DNA from: an uncultured Roseivirga sp.
GTDB lineage: Bacteria > Bacteroidota > Bacteroidia > Cytophagales > Cyclobacteriaceae
Reading direction: 5' to 3'
Assembly (NCBI GenBank): GCA_947493005.1
Contig: CANLOY010000010.1
Coordinates: 1 to 64,000, forward strand
DNA: 64,000 nucleotides
Shown in pieces: positions 50,592 to 59,219 of this stretch. The notes below the pieces were generated by a model that was given only the letters and a program-made list of their open reading frames with translations, made no database searches and was not told the DNA's origin. The position numbers and the translations under genes are program-made. Positions within the stretch are counted from its first letter, which is position 1. Every line of letters starts with the position of its first letter.

Positions 50592-52148
50592 TTATGACTT
50601 GAGCTCTATTTCTTCTCCTTGTTTGTTATAAAACGTATAATCGGATAAGCTTAAAGAACTGTCTTTTTCAATCTTAACCCAAGTATGGTACTTTCTATAC
50701 CACTGCCACCTTTTTGAGAAGACACCTTGTGTAAAGTATGCTTGTAAGAAAGGGTGAACTGCAATTGTAACACCTTTCTCGTTCTGAGTACTCAGAATGT
50801 ATTCCAGGTTCTTTTCAATCTGATCAGATACCAGAATTGTTGCACTTACCTTACCTGTACCACCACAAGTAGGACAAACCTCACGCGTGGCAATACTCAG
50901 TTCAGGCCTAACCCTTTGACGGGTGATTTGCATCAGGCCAAACTTAGTCAAAGGAAGAATGGTGTTTTTGGCTCGGTCATCTTTCATCACTTCCCTCATG
51001 AATTGATAAAGCTGTTTTTTGTTTTCAGCTTTACGCATATCAATAAAGTCAATAACAATGATACCGCCCATATCACGAAGCCTCAATTGACGAGCAATTT
51101 CCTTTGCTGCTTCCATGTTTACAGTAAGCGCAGTAGACTCCTGATCTTCTCCAGCATTTGACTTGTTTCCACTGTTCACGTCAATAACATGAAGTGCTTC
51201 AGTATGCTCAATAATCAGATATCCACCTTTAGGCAAACTCACCGATTTACCAAAAAGAGACTTGATTTGCTTTTCTATTCCAAAGGATTCAAAAACCTTG
51301 GCTTTACCACTGTAAAGCTTAGCGATCTTTTCTTTCTCTGGTGCAATCTTTTGAATGAAGCCCTTAATTTCTTCGTGAATTTCCTTGTCGTCAGTTACTA
51401 CACTGTCGAAGGATTCATTAAGGATATCTCTCAGAAGTGAAGAAGCTCTACTTACTTCACCAATCACCTTATCTCTTGGATTGACTTTATGCAGCTTCTT
51501 TATTCCGTCTTTCCATGTATCATGGAGGTTGCGGAGGTCTTTATCCAGTTCGGTTACGTTTTTAGATTTAGCAACCGTTCTGATTATAACACCGAAATTT
51601 TCCGGTTTGATAGACGATATAAGGCGTAAGAGCCTTTTTCTTTCTTCGCCATCAGTGATTTTTTTCGAAACGTTGATAGCATTAGAGAAAGGCACTAAAA
51701 CCATGTAGCGCCCGGCTATCGATAACTCACAAGTGAGTCGCGGCCCTTTTGTTGAAATCGGTTCTTTGACTACCTGGACAAGTATTTTTTGTCCTTTTGT
51801 TAAAACCTGGCTCATCTTGCCAAGCTTATTAATGTCATTTTCGTTCTTGAATTTGCCCAAGCCACCAGTAATATTCTTATTGGTTAAAGCCTGTTTGGTA
51901 TACTTATTCAAAGAGCGAATCTGAGGACCTAGATCCAAATAATGCAGAAACGCATCTTTTTCGTAACCAATATCAATGAACGCGGCATTTAAGCCAGGCA
52001 CGATTTTTTTAACCGTACCTAGATATATGTCACCGACTTTGAACTTACTTTCTTCATTATCATGATGAAATTCAACTAAGCTCTTGTCTTTTAGAAGGGC
52101 TATACGACATCCACTTTGAGTTGAATTGATAATTAATTCATTACTCAA
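50592..52148 (-). CDS. rng: RNase E/G family ribonuclease
   Basis: 518 residues from a TTG. S1 domain near 35-130 (GDIYLGTVKKIVPGLNAAFI within 20, DIGYEKDAFLHYLDL), RNase E/G catalytic core with RDMGGIIVIDFIDMR and the Asp pair, RQRVRPELSI, and the zinc-link CPTCGGTG. Length matches RNase G, without the RNase E C-terminal scaffold. It processes rRNA and decays mRNA. Last gene of HU - TPR - bS22-like - rng on the minus strand. Confidence 0.95.
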   Translation of the reverse strand: MSNELIINSTQSGCRIALLKDKSLVEFHHDNEESKFKVGDIYLGTVKKIVPGLNAAFIDIGYEKDAFLHYLDLGPQIRSLNKYTKQALTNKNITGGLGKFKNENDINKLGKMSQVLTKGQKILVQVVKEPISTKGPRLTCELSIAGRYMVLVPFSNAINVSKKITDGEERKRLLRLISSIKPENFGVIIRTVAKSKNVTELDKDLRNLHDTWKDGIKKLHKVNPRDKVIGEVSRASSLLRDILNESFDSVVTDDKEIHEEIKGFIQKIAPEKEKIAKLYSGKAKVFESFGIEKQIKSLFGKSVSLPKGGYLIIEHTEALHVIDVNSGNKSNAGEDQESTALTVNMEAAKEIARQLRLRDMGGIIVIDFIDMRKAENKKQLYQFMREVMKDDRAKNTILPLTKFGLMQITRQRVRPELSIATREVCPTCGGTGKVSATILVSDQIEKNLEYILSTQNEKGVTIAVHPFLQAYFTQGVFSKRWQWYRKYHTWVKIEKDSSLSLSDYTFYNKQGEEIELKS

Positions 52149-52210
52149 TGGGATAGTATTTTATGTGAAAAAAGAACTAAAAAGTGTATAGCATATAAGA
52201 AGAAGTCTAA

Positions 52211-52300
52211 TTACTTCTTCTTATGTCTGTTTTTTCTTAGTCTTTTCTTTCTCTTGTGAGTAGAAATCTTATGTCTTTTTCTTTTTTTACCGCAAGGCAT
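52211..52300 (-). CDS. 29-residue AURKAIP1/COX24-domain (mS38/bS22-like) ribosomal protein
   Basis: Thirty codons, ATG at 52298-52300 and TAA at 52211-52213. The product starts MPCGKKRKRHKISTHKRKKR and is about two-thirds Lys/Arg/His. This is the tiny, nearly invariant Bacteroidota protein annotated as AURKAIP1/COX24-domain protein, related to mitochondrial mS38 and actinobacterial bS22, which bind the small ribosomal subunit. It lies 20 bp after the TPR gene and 62 bp before rng in one operon. Confidence 0.88.
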   Translation of the reverse strand: MPCGKKRKRHKISTHKRKKRLRKNRHKKK

Positions 52301-52320
52301 AATTTTAATTTTTTAATGTT

Positions 52321-53136
52321 TTAACTAATTCTTTCCAGGTACTCGTCAACAGCAGTTAATATCTGTTCGTTGGCACCTAATTCTTTAACTTTATTGAAGT
52401 GTGTTTTTGCTTTGGCTAATTGGCCAGTTTCATAATAGCACACTCCTAAAAAGAAATTTCCTTCAATATGTTGGGGGTAATACCCTAATAAAGCCTCAAA
52501 ACGACTAACAGCATTTTCATACTGGTTAGTCCTGATGGCCATACGTCCTAAGCTCATCAATGTTTGCAAGTGTTTTGGATCTTGCTCCAGATTTTCTCTT
52601 AACATCATGATACCCTGCATAGGGCTAGATGAATTCACTAGTGTTAAAGCCACATTGTGTTTTACATCCAGATTATCTGGTTGCACATCAAGCACTTTTT
52701 CATAGGCTTGACGAGCTTTTGAACCCAACAAATCAATTTTTTGCCTTTCTAAGGCGAATAAAGACGCTTCGTAATAAGCATCACCGGCCTTCTGCCAGTA
52801 TTCTGTTTTATTAAACTCTTCAGCATATAATGCAGCGTAATGTGCAGCACTATCATACTTATTGATACTCATGAAAACAGCCATTAATGAGTCCAAGGAC
52901 TCTAAATTTGGCTGGATCACGTTATTTTCAAATAACCTGTCTTTCCAAAAAACCAATTTAGGTTGAATTTCTTGTGGAATCTCCGAACTATGGTCGACAA
53001 TTCCTCCAGGTACTGATTCGTCAATAAACGTTTTTCCTTCGGCATTACTTTTTTGAACGACTACTTTAGGTAGGCTGTAAAGACCTGCAACAAGTAGTAG
53101 CGCAATAATAACTAGTAATACCTGAGTCTTATTCAT
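52321..53136 (-). CDS. TPR-repeat protein with N-terminal membrane anchor
   Basis: 271 residues. One N-terminal membrane helix (QVLLVIIALLLVAGLYSLP) and about four TPR pairs toward the C terminus (KARQAYEKVLDVQPDNLDVK, NLEQDPKHLQTLMSLGRMAI, YENAVSRFEALLGYYPQHIE, GNFFLGVCYYETGQLAKAKT). Probably faces the periplasm. It lies between HU and the tiny ribosomal protein; this order recurs in Bacteroidota from memory but the protein's role is unknown. Confidence 0.88.
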   Translation of the reverse strand: MNKTQVLLVIIALLLVAGLYSLPKVVVQKSNAEGKTFIDESVPGGIVDHSSEIPQEIQPKLVFWKDRLFENNVIQPNLESLDSLMAVFMSINKYDSAAHYAALYAEEFNKTEYWQKAGDAYYEASLFALERQKIDLLGSKARQAYEKVLDVQPDNLDVKHNVALTLVNSSSPMQGIMMLRENLEQDPKHLQTLMSLGRMAIRTNQYENAVSRFEALLGYYPQHIEGNFFLGVCYYETGQLAKAKTHFNKVKELGANEQILTAVDEYLERIS

Positions 53137-53160
53137 AAAGCCTTAATTAGGCCTTTAATA

Positions 53161-53463
53161 CTATTTATTGGCAGCTTTTACTCTTTCGCTGCTTTTCACT
53201 TGCTCAATAAAAACCTTTGAAGGTTTAAAGCTAGGAACAAAATGCTCGTCAATCACGATTGCCGTGTTCTTAGAGATATTTCTAGCGATCTTCTTAGCTC
53301 TCTTTTTGTTAACGAAGCTTCCAAACCCCCTCACGTAAATGTTTTCTCCCTCCGCCATTGAGTCCTTCACTACCGCAAAAAGAGTCTCAACAGTTGTAGT
53401 AACATCAGACCTGTCAATGCCGGTTTTATCAGCTATCTGATTGATAACATCTGCTTTAGTCAC
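53161..53463 (-). CDS. HU-family DNA-binding protein
   Basis: 100 residues from a GTG. KADVINQIADKTGIDRSDV, IYVRGFGSFVNKKRAKKIAR (20 residues) and PSFKPSKVFIEQV are the HU/IHF fold with its DNA arm. Slightly longer basic tail than E. coli HU. A nucleoid-architectural protein. First gene of the HU - TPR - bS22-like - rng run, driven by the promoter at 53528-53558. Confidence 0.95.
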   Translation of the reverse strand: MTKADVINQIADKTGIDRSDVTTTVETLFAVVKDSMAEGENIYVRGFGSFVNKKRAKKIARNISKNTAIVIDEHFVPSFKPSKVFIEQVKSSERVKAANK

Positions 53464-53527
53464 TGTATCTTATATTTTTAAGTTGATAATATTGTGTAAA
53501 AAACTTATTCCCAGTTATTTTGGCCTG

Positions 53528-53558
53528 CAAAACTAAGGGTTCGTGGCTAATTAAAAAA
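53528..53558 (-). promoter_or_regulatory. Promoter of the HU operon
   Basis: Minus strand: TTTT (53558-53555, three of four -33 bases), 19-bp spacer, TAGTTTTG followed by C (53535-53528, full -7 match). Start codon 64 bases downstream. Confidence 0.6.
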
Positions 53559-53622
53559 ACGTATTCATAAAAAAAATGGATGGGTTGCTTGTCTAGCCTT
53601 CCACTCAGAATAAGAAACTTCC

Positions 53623-54681
53623 TTGAAAAGCGAAATATTTGTAAATCAATTAATTAGCTGGTATCGACACCAAAAGCGTGATTTACCTTGGCGACACACT
53701 GCCGACCCTTATAAAATTTGGTTGTCAGAGATAATTCTTCAACAAACTCGAGTTAATCAGGGAATGCCATATTACCTGAACTTTGTAGAGCAGTACCCAA
53801 CAATACAAGATTTGGCCAATGCTCCTGAAAGTGAGGTATTAAGATTATGGCAAGGGTTAGGCTATTATTCAAGAGCGAGAAACCTTCATGCTTGTGCAAA
53901 AACTATTTCCAAAGAACTGAATGGACAGTTTCCGAAATCATTTGAGGAACTGCTCAAATTAAAAGGCATTGGGAGATATACTGCCGCTGCTATATCATCA
54001 ATAGCCTTTGGTATTCCCAAAGCAGTGGTTGACGGTAATGTATACAGGGTTTTAAGCAGAGTCTTTGGAATGGAACATGATATAGCAGAGACTAAAAATG
54101 CCAGGTTTTTCGAGGAGAAGGCTAATGGATTAATCACAAAGGAAAACCCAGGAGAGTTTAATCAGGCCATAATGGACTTTGGTGCCATTCAATGCAAGCC
54201 GAAGAATCCTTCATGTGGTATATGCCCAATGAGTAGCTTTTGTTTTGCTTATAACAATGGAAAGCAGGATGTGCTTCCTGTCAAAAGCAAAAAAGTAAAA
54301 GTCAGGAAAAGGTATTTCTATTACTTCATATTCGAATATGATGGGCGATTTTTAATGAAGGAAAGAGGCCCAAAGGACATTTGGCAGGGGTTATATGATT
54401 TTTCTCTTAAGGAAAGTTCATTTGAAATGTCTGAGGAAGATGTCTTATCCGATTTGAGTAATCTAAAACACCTTACAATTTTAGACTATTCCCCTGAGGT
54501 GAAGCATATACTGACTCACCAGCGAATTTTAAGTCGATTCATTAGGGTTAAGGTGAATGATTTAGGTAAATTTGAAGGCTTGGCAAACGAAAAGAAGTTA
54601 AGCCCTTTTGAATTGGACGAGGTACACAAATTGCCTAAGCCTATTCTGATTGAAAACTATTTGAAGGAAGTATTTTTTTAA
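53623..54681 (+). CDS. mutY: A/G-specific adenine glycosylase
   Basis: 352 residues from a TTG; the first ATG lies beyond the conserved catalytic Glu region, so TTG is needed. RDLPWRHTADPYKIWLSEII with the catalytic Glu, ILQQTRVNQG, HhH LKGIGRYTAAAISS, catalytic Asp in AVVDGNVYRVLSR, and [4Fe-4S] CKPKNPSCGICPMSSFC. A NUDIX-like C-terminal domain reads 8-oxoG. It removes A mispaired with 8-oxoG. First gene of mutY - ssb - gldE - gldD - recG. Confidence 0.95.
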   Translation: MKSEIFVNQLISWYRHQKRDLPWRHTADPYKIWLSEIILQQTRVNQGMPYYLNFVEQYPTIQDLANAPESEVLRLWQGLGYYSRARNLHACAKTISKELNGQFPKSFEELLKLKGIGRYTAAAISSIAFGIPKAVVDGNVYRVLSRVFGMEHDIAETKNARFFEEKANGLITKENPGEFNQAIMDFGAIQCKPKNPSCGICPMSSFCFAYNNGKQDVLPVKSKKVKVRKRYFYYFIFEYDGRFLMKERGPKDIWQGLYDFSLKESSFEMSEEDVLSDLSNLKHLTILDYSPEVKHILTHQRILSRFIRVKVNDLGKFEGLANEKKLSPFELDEVHKLPKPILIENYLKEVFF

Positions 54682-54720
54682 TTAGATTCATTCAAGCGAA
54701 TCTGAATTTGAGCACATAAA

Positions 54721-55155
54721 ATGGCAGGAGTTAATAAAGTAATTTTGGTTGGTAATTTGGGTAAAGACCCTGAAGTACGCCACTTGGATAATGGTAGAGC
54801 AGTAGCGAATTTTCCCTTAGCAACCAGCGAAACTTATAAGAATAAGCAGGGAGAACGTGTTACAAATACAGAATGGCACAATGTGGTACTTTGGACACCA
54901 CTCGCAGAAATTGCAGAGAGATTTCTGAAAAAAGGAGGTCAGGTTTACATTGAAGGAAAGCTGACTACCCGTTCTTGGGACGATCAGGAAGGAAATAAAC
55001 GTTATACAACTGAAGTTGTAGGGCGAGAAATGACATTGCTGGGTGGACGCCCTGAAGGGGGTGGAGGAGCTCCACAAGAAAATACAACAAACACACAAGC
55101 AGTAAGTCCCGTATCTAATATACCAGAAGATGATACGGATGATTTACCATTCTAA
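54721..55155 (+). CDS. ssb: Single-stranded DNA-binding protein
   Basis: 144 residues. OB fold with [33 protein letters not shown] and [15 protein letters not shown]; short Gly/Gln-rich linker; acidic tip DDTDDLPF that recruits repair enzymes. Follows mutY by 39 bp. Confidence 0.97.
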   Translation: MAGVNKVILVGNLGKDPEVRHLDNGRAVANFPLATSETYKNKQGERVTNTEWHNVVLWTPLAEIAERFLKKGGQVYIEGKLTTRSWDDQEGNKRYTTEVVGREMTLLGGRPEGGGGAPQENTTNTQAVSPVSNIPEDDTDDLPF

Positions 55156-55176
55156 TGTTGAACTAAAAAACACAAC

Positions 55177-56511
55177 TTGGACTTACCCTCAGACGACCCC
55201 GAACCTGGTTTAGCGCTTCTTTTACAAACTGCAGAAATTTCCCTATCGTATGTATTGGTGAACGCTGTTGTGTTCATTCTTTTAATTCTGTCTTCTGCCA
55301 TGATTTCGGGCTCAGAGGTAGCATTCTTTTCTTTGGACAATAATCAAATTGCCAAGTTCAAGGAAGAGGATAGTCCTACTGGAAATGCCATAATCAAACT
55401 GCTGGATAAGAAAAAATACCTTCTGGCTACTATTTTGATTATGAATAACCTGATCAATGTGGCTATTGTAACACTATCTACATTCTTTGCCTGGACATTG
55501 GTTGGAGAAAAAACAACCGAAGGAGCTGTTGTGGGAACTCTCACAGCTATAGTGACTTTCGTGATTCTATTTTTTGGGGAGGTGGTTCCAAAGAACTTCG
55601 CTAACCAGCACAATGTGAAATTTGCAAGGTTTACGGCAAGAGGTTTATTTATTCTCGAGAAGATTTTCCATTGGGCATCGTACATGCTCATCTCCTTAAC
55701 CAATATAATTGAGAAAAATGTTGAAAAGAAAGGTCACAATATTACAGTAGATGAATTGAATCAGGCGCTGGAAATGACCACAGGAGATGATACTTCAGAA
55801 GAAGAGAAAGGGATACTAAAAGGTATTGTAAACTTCAGTACTCTGGGAGTCAAGCAAGTGATGAAGTCCAGAATGGATATCACAGCTGTTGATATAGAAT
55901 TGGATTTTCATGAGTTGATGGATAAAATCAACAAAAGTGGTTTCTCCAGGATTCCTGTATATAAGGAAACAATAGATAAAATCGAAGGGATTCTCTATAT
56001 CAAGGATTTGATTGCTCATATTGAGAATGATGAAGACTTTGCCTGGCAAGCACTGGTAAGGCCTGGCTTTTTTGTGCCTGAAAACAAGAAGGTGGATGCT
56101 TTGTTAAAGGATTTTCAGGAGCAACGTGTCCATATGGCCATCATAGTTGATGAGTATGGAGGAACCTCCGGACTGATTACAATGGAGGACATCATAGAAG
56201 AAATTGTTGGAGAGATTAATGACGAGTTTGACGATGAAGATATTGCTTACAATAAATTAGATAATGCCACGTATATCTTCGAGGGCAAAACCACTCTAAT
56301 TGACTTTTGTAAAGTGGTTGGTGTTGAACCTTCAATTTTTGACAAAGTTAAAGGTGAGAGTGAGTCTCTGGGAGGCCTTTTACTTGAACTAAATGCCAAG
56401 CTACCCAGGGCTGGAGAGAAAATAGAGTTTGAGAATTTTCTATTCACCATTGTGGCGGTTGATGCCAGAAGAATTAAGCGAATAAGGGTGTTTATCAAAC
56501 CAAAATCCTGA
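55177..56511 (+). CDS. gldE: Gliding motility-associated membrane protein GldE
   Basis: 444 residues from a TTG 21 bp after ssb. DUF21 membrane domain with ISGSEVAFFSLD opening and FFGEVVPKNFANQHN, two CBS domains (MKSRMDITAVD, IVDEYGGTSGLITMEDIIEE within 20), CorC/HlyC C-terminal domain. Sequence and position between ssb and gldD match GldE, a CNNM-type protein linked to gliding and T9SS. Paralogue of the CNNM protein at 27344. Confidence 0.93.
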   Translation: MDLPSDDPEPGLALLLQTAEISLSYVLVNAVVFILLILSSAMISGSEVAFFSLDNNQIAKFKEEDSPTGNAIIKLLDKKKYLLATILIMNNLINVAIVTLSTFFAWTLVGEKTTEGAVVGTLTAIVTFVILFFGEVVPKNFANQHNVKFARFTARGLFILEKIFHWASYMLISLTNIIEKNVEKKGHNITVDELNQALEMTTGDDTSEEEKGILKGIVNFSTLGVKQVMKSRMDITAVDIELDFHELMDKINKSGFSRIPVYKETIDKIEGILYIKDLIAHIENDEDFAWQALVRPGFFVPENKKVDALLKDFQEQRVHMAIIVDEYGGTSGLITMEDIIEEIVGEINDEFDDEDIAYNKLDNATYIFEGKTTLIDFCKVVGVEPSIFDKVKGESESLGGLLLELNAKLPRAGEKIEFENFLFTIVAVDARRIKRIRVFIKPKS

Positions 56512-56512
56512 T

Positions 56513-57106
56513 TTGAATATAAAGAGACGATATCTGCTACAGGCCTTCTTGTGCTTTTTCGTACTGCTTTCGGCTTGTGAGGACAATGTTTATTTACCTA
56601 AACCAAAGGGGTATAACAGAATAGACCTTCCTGAACCAGCTTTTCAGATTTTACCAGATACTTTTCCATATAAGTTCAGCTATTCAAACTATGCCGAGTT
56701 ATCTGCCGATTCAAACGAGCATGCTGAACGTTACTGGGCAAACCTCTACTATAAAGATTTCGATGCCATAATACAGATTACCTATAAGAGCCTTAGTAAC
56801 CCTGATATTAAGCCAGAAATATTGCTTAACGAGGCTTTTGAATTAACAATGAAGCACGATGCCAAGGCTTATGGTATAGAAGAGAAACTAGTGGCATTAC
56901 CAAACGGTCAGATAGCCAGTTTGACGGAACTTGAAGGCGAAGTGCCTACTCAGCTTCAGTTTTTTACCTCCGACACGCTAAGACACTTCTTTAGAGGGGC
57001 CTTGTATTTCAATACCGCCACTAAAAATGACTCACTGGCACCAATTATCAATTTCATTAAGAATGATGTGATGCAAATGCTCAATTCTTTTGAGTGGAAA
57101 TATTAA
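56513..57106 (+). CDS. gldD: Gliding motility lipoprotein GldD
   Basis: 197 residues from a TTG one base after gldE. Lipobox LLSAC at about residue 22, then NVYLPKPKGYNRIDLPE, FPYKFSYSNYA, RYWANLYYKDFDAIIQITYK (20), TLRHFFRGALYFNT, all typical of GldD. Required for gliding in Flavobacterium; part of the T9SS-linked machinery. Confidence 0.94.
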   Translation: MNIKRRYLLQAFLCFFVLLSACEDNVYLPKPKGYNRIDLPEPAFQILPDTFPYKFSYSNYAELSADSNEHAERYWANLYYKDFDAIIQITYKSLSNPDIKPEILLNEAFELTMKHDAKAYGIEEKLVALPNGQIASLTELEGEVPTQLQFFTSDTLRHFFRGALYFNTATKNDSLAPIINFIKNDVMQMLNSFEWKY

Positions 57107-57114
57107 ATTGACGC

Positions 57115-59208
57115 ATGCCCTCATTTTTCGATACAAGTATCGAATTCCTAAAAGGAGTTGGCCCCCAAAAGGCAGCACTGATTGGTAAAGAGCTTTCTCT
57201 TTTTACCTATGGAGACCTTATTCAACATTACCCATTCCGATACGAGGATAGAACTAAATTCTACAAGACTTCGGAAATAAATGCAGACATGCCCTTTGTT
57301 CAGTTGAAAGGAAGGGTAACTAAAATTGATACAGTAGGCGAGCTCAGGAAAAAAAGGTTAGTAGTGCGCTTTTCAGACGACTCAGGTCATATAGAGCTGG
57401 TTTGGTTTAAAGGGATACCATGGATAAGTAAAAAATTAAAACTGGGAGTAGACTATGTAGTATTTGGGAAGCCTACTGCATATGGGAGAAAATTGAATAT
57501 TGCACACCCCGAAATTGAAGTGCTTACCACTCAGAACGAGAAAATTTCTTTTCTACAACCAGTCTACCATACTTCTGAAAAGATGAAGGCTCGGTTTCTT
57601 GATAGCAGAGCACTTTCAAAATTAATAAGGCAAGTAATGGTACTTGCCGAACGGCATATCAACGAGACACTCCCTGCACGGATTTCTGAGCAGTTTGGTT
57701 TAATAGATAAGAAGTTTGCACTCTGGCATGTGCACTTCCCTTCAAACAATGAGTTGCTTCAAAAGGCACAGTTCAGGTTAAAATTTGAAGAACTTTTTTT
57801 TATTCAGCTGCGCTTGTTGAAGCTGAAGATTTCAAGAATTGACAAGTTTAAAGGACAGGTTTTTAAGGACTCTAAGCTATTGACCTCTTTCTACAATGAT
57901 CACTTGCCCTTTGATCTAACCAATGCTCAGAAAAGGGTAATCAAAGAGATTTATCATGATATGAAATCTGGAAGGCAGATGAACCGTCTTTTGCAAGGTG
58001 ATGTAGGATCAGGAAAGACCATTGTGGCGTTTATCTGCATGCTTTTGGTGGTGAGTTCAGGCAGTCAGGCTTCAATGATGGCTCCAACGGAAATCCTTGC
58101 TGGACAACATTATGAAGGGCTGAAGGAATATGCAGATAAGTTGGGCTTAGGAATTGCCAAACTCACAGGATCTACCAAGACTAGTGAACGTAAGAAAATA
58201 CACGAAGGCCTATTGTCAGGTGAGATTAAGATTCTTGTTGGAACACACGCCCTTATTGAAGATACGGTTCAGTTTAATAACCTGGGCTTAGCCATAATTG
58301 ATGAGCAGCATAGGTTTGGAGTGGCTCAGCGAGCGAAACTGTGGAATAAGAACCGAAATGTTTATCCCCATATCCTGGTTATGACTGCCACCCCAATTCC
58401 ACGAACATTAGCTATGACCTTGTATGGCGATTTGGACGTGTCTGTTATAGACGAAATGCCGGCAGGTAGAAAACCTATCAAAACCCTACACCAATATGAT
58501 GCTAAACGCCTTGAGGTTTTCGGTTTTATGAAAAAGGAGATTCAAAAGGGAAGACAGATATATGTAGTTTACCCTTTAATTGAAGAATCATCGAAGCTCG
58601 ATCTCAAAGACCTGATGGATGGCTATGAAAGTATAGCCAGAGCTTTTCCTGAACAGCACATCAGTATTGTGCATGGAAAAATGAAGCCACAAGACAAGGA
58701 CTTTGAAATGCAGCGATTTGTTAAGCACGAAACACAGATTATGGTGGCTACTACGGTGATCGAAGTAGGGGTGAATGTGCCAAATGCTTCAGTGATGGTG
58801 ATTGAAAATGCTGAACGCTTTGGTTTAGCACAACTGCATCAATTGAGAGGGCGTGTTGGCCGTGGAGCAGATCAGTCGTATTGTATACTGATGACTGATT
58901 ATAGGCTAAGCAAAGAAGCACGAACCAGACTGGAAACTATGGTTCGCACAAATAATGGGTTTGAAATTGCCGATGTCGACTTAAAACTGAGGGGGCCTGG
59001 TGATATAACCGGAACCCAACAAAGTGGTGTTCTTGATCTCCTGATAGCCGACCTTTCTAAAGACACCAAGCTCTTACAAGCCGCTAGAAATGCTGCCAGC
59101 GATTTGTTAGAGGACGATCCTGAGTTGTCTAAACCTGAAAACGGAAATATCCTCAGGCATATCCAATCACTAAAGAAATCAGTGGTTAACTGGGGCAGAA
59201 TATCCTAA
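57115..59208 (+). CDS. recG: ATP-dependent DNA helicase RecG
   Basis: 697 residues. Wedge/OB domain near 60-160, Walker A GDVGSGKTIVA, DEQH box IIDEQHRFG, motif III TATPIPRTLAMT, motif V ATTVIEVGVNVP and VI QLRGRVGRG. RecG remodels stalled forks and Holliday junctions. Eight bases after gldD; last of the repair/gliding operon. Confidence 0.97.
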   Translation: MPSFFDTSIEFLKGVGPQKAALIGKELSLFTYGDLIQHYPFRYEDRTKFYKTSEINADMPFVQLKGRVTKIDTVGELRKKRLVVRFSDDSGHIELVWFKGIPWISKKLKLGVDYVVFGKPTAYGRKLNIAHPEIEVLTTQNEKISFLQPVYHTSEKMKARFLDSRALSKLIRQVMVLAERHINETLPARISEQFGLIDKKFALWHVHFPSNNELLQKAQFRLKFEELFFIQLRLLKLKISRIDKFKGQVFKDSKLLTSFYNDHLPFDLTNAQKRVIKEIYHDMKSGRQMNRLLQGDVGSGKTIVAFICMLLVVSSGSQASMMAPTEILAGQHYEGLKEYADKLGLGIAKLTGSTKTSERKKIHEGLLSGEIKILVGTHALIEDTVQFNNLGLAIIDEQHRFGVAQRAKLWNKNRNVYPHILVMTATPIPRTLAMTLYGDLDVSVIDEMPAGRKPIKTLHQYDAKRLEVFGFMKKEIQKGRQIYVVYPLIEESSKLDLKDLMDGYESIARAFPEQHISIVHGKMKPQDKDFEMQRFVKHETQIMVATTVIEVGVNVPNASVMVIENAERFGLAQLHQLRGRVGRGADQSYCILMTDYRLSKEARTRLETMVRTNNGFEIADVDLKLRGPGDITGTQQSGVLDLLIADLSKDTKLLQAARNAASDLLEDDPELSKPENGNILRHIQSLKKSVVNWGRIS

Positions 59209-59219
59209 GCGATTGACTT

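Noticed and set aside
50507-50602. 31-codon frame starting right after the PorT-like stop codon
   Set aside because: It lies entirely on the structured terminator element; the open frame is better explained by that structure.
51385-51708. Long open frames antisense to RNase G, and similar ones opposite uvrA and the adhesin
   Set aside because: They mirror codon bias of the true genes, lack family features and lack promoter-like sequence upstream.
54684-54703. Hairpin AGATTC/GAATCT after mutY as a terminator
   Set aside because: Only six pairs, no T-tract on either side, and it lies within the mutY - ssb - gldE operon.
27344-56511. Recent duplication of CNNM genes (27344-28636 and 55177-56511)
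   Set aside because: The two proteins share domain order and core motifs but differ widely elsewhere; an old paralogy fits better than a recent copy.
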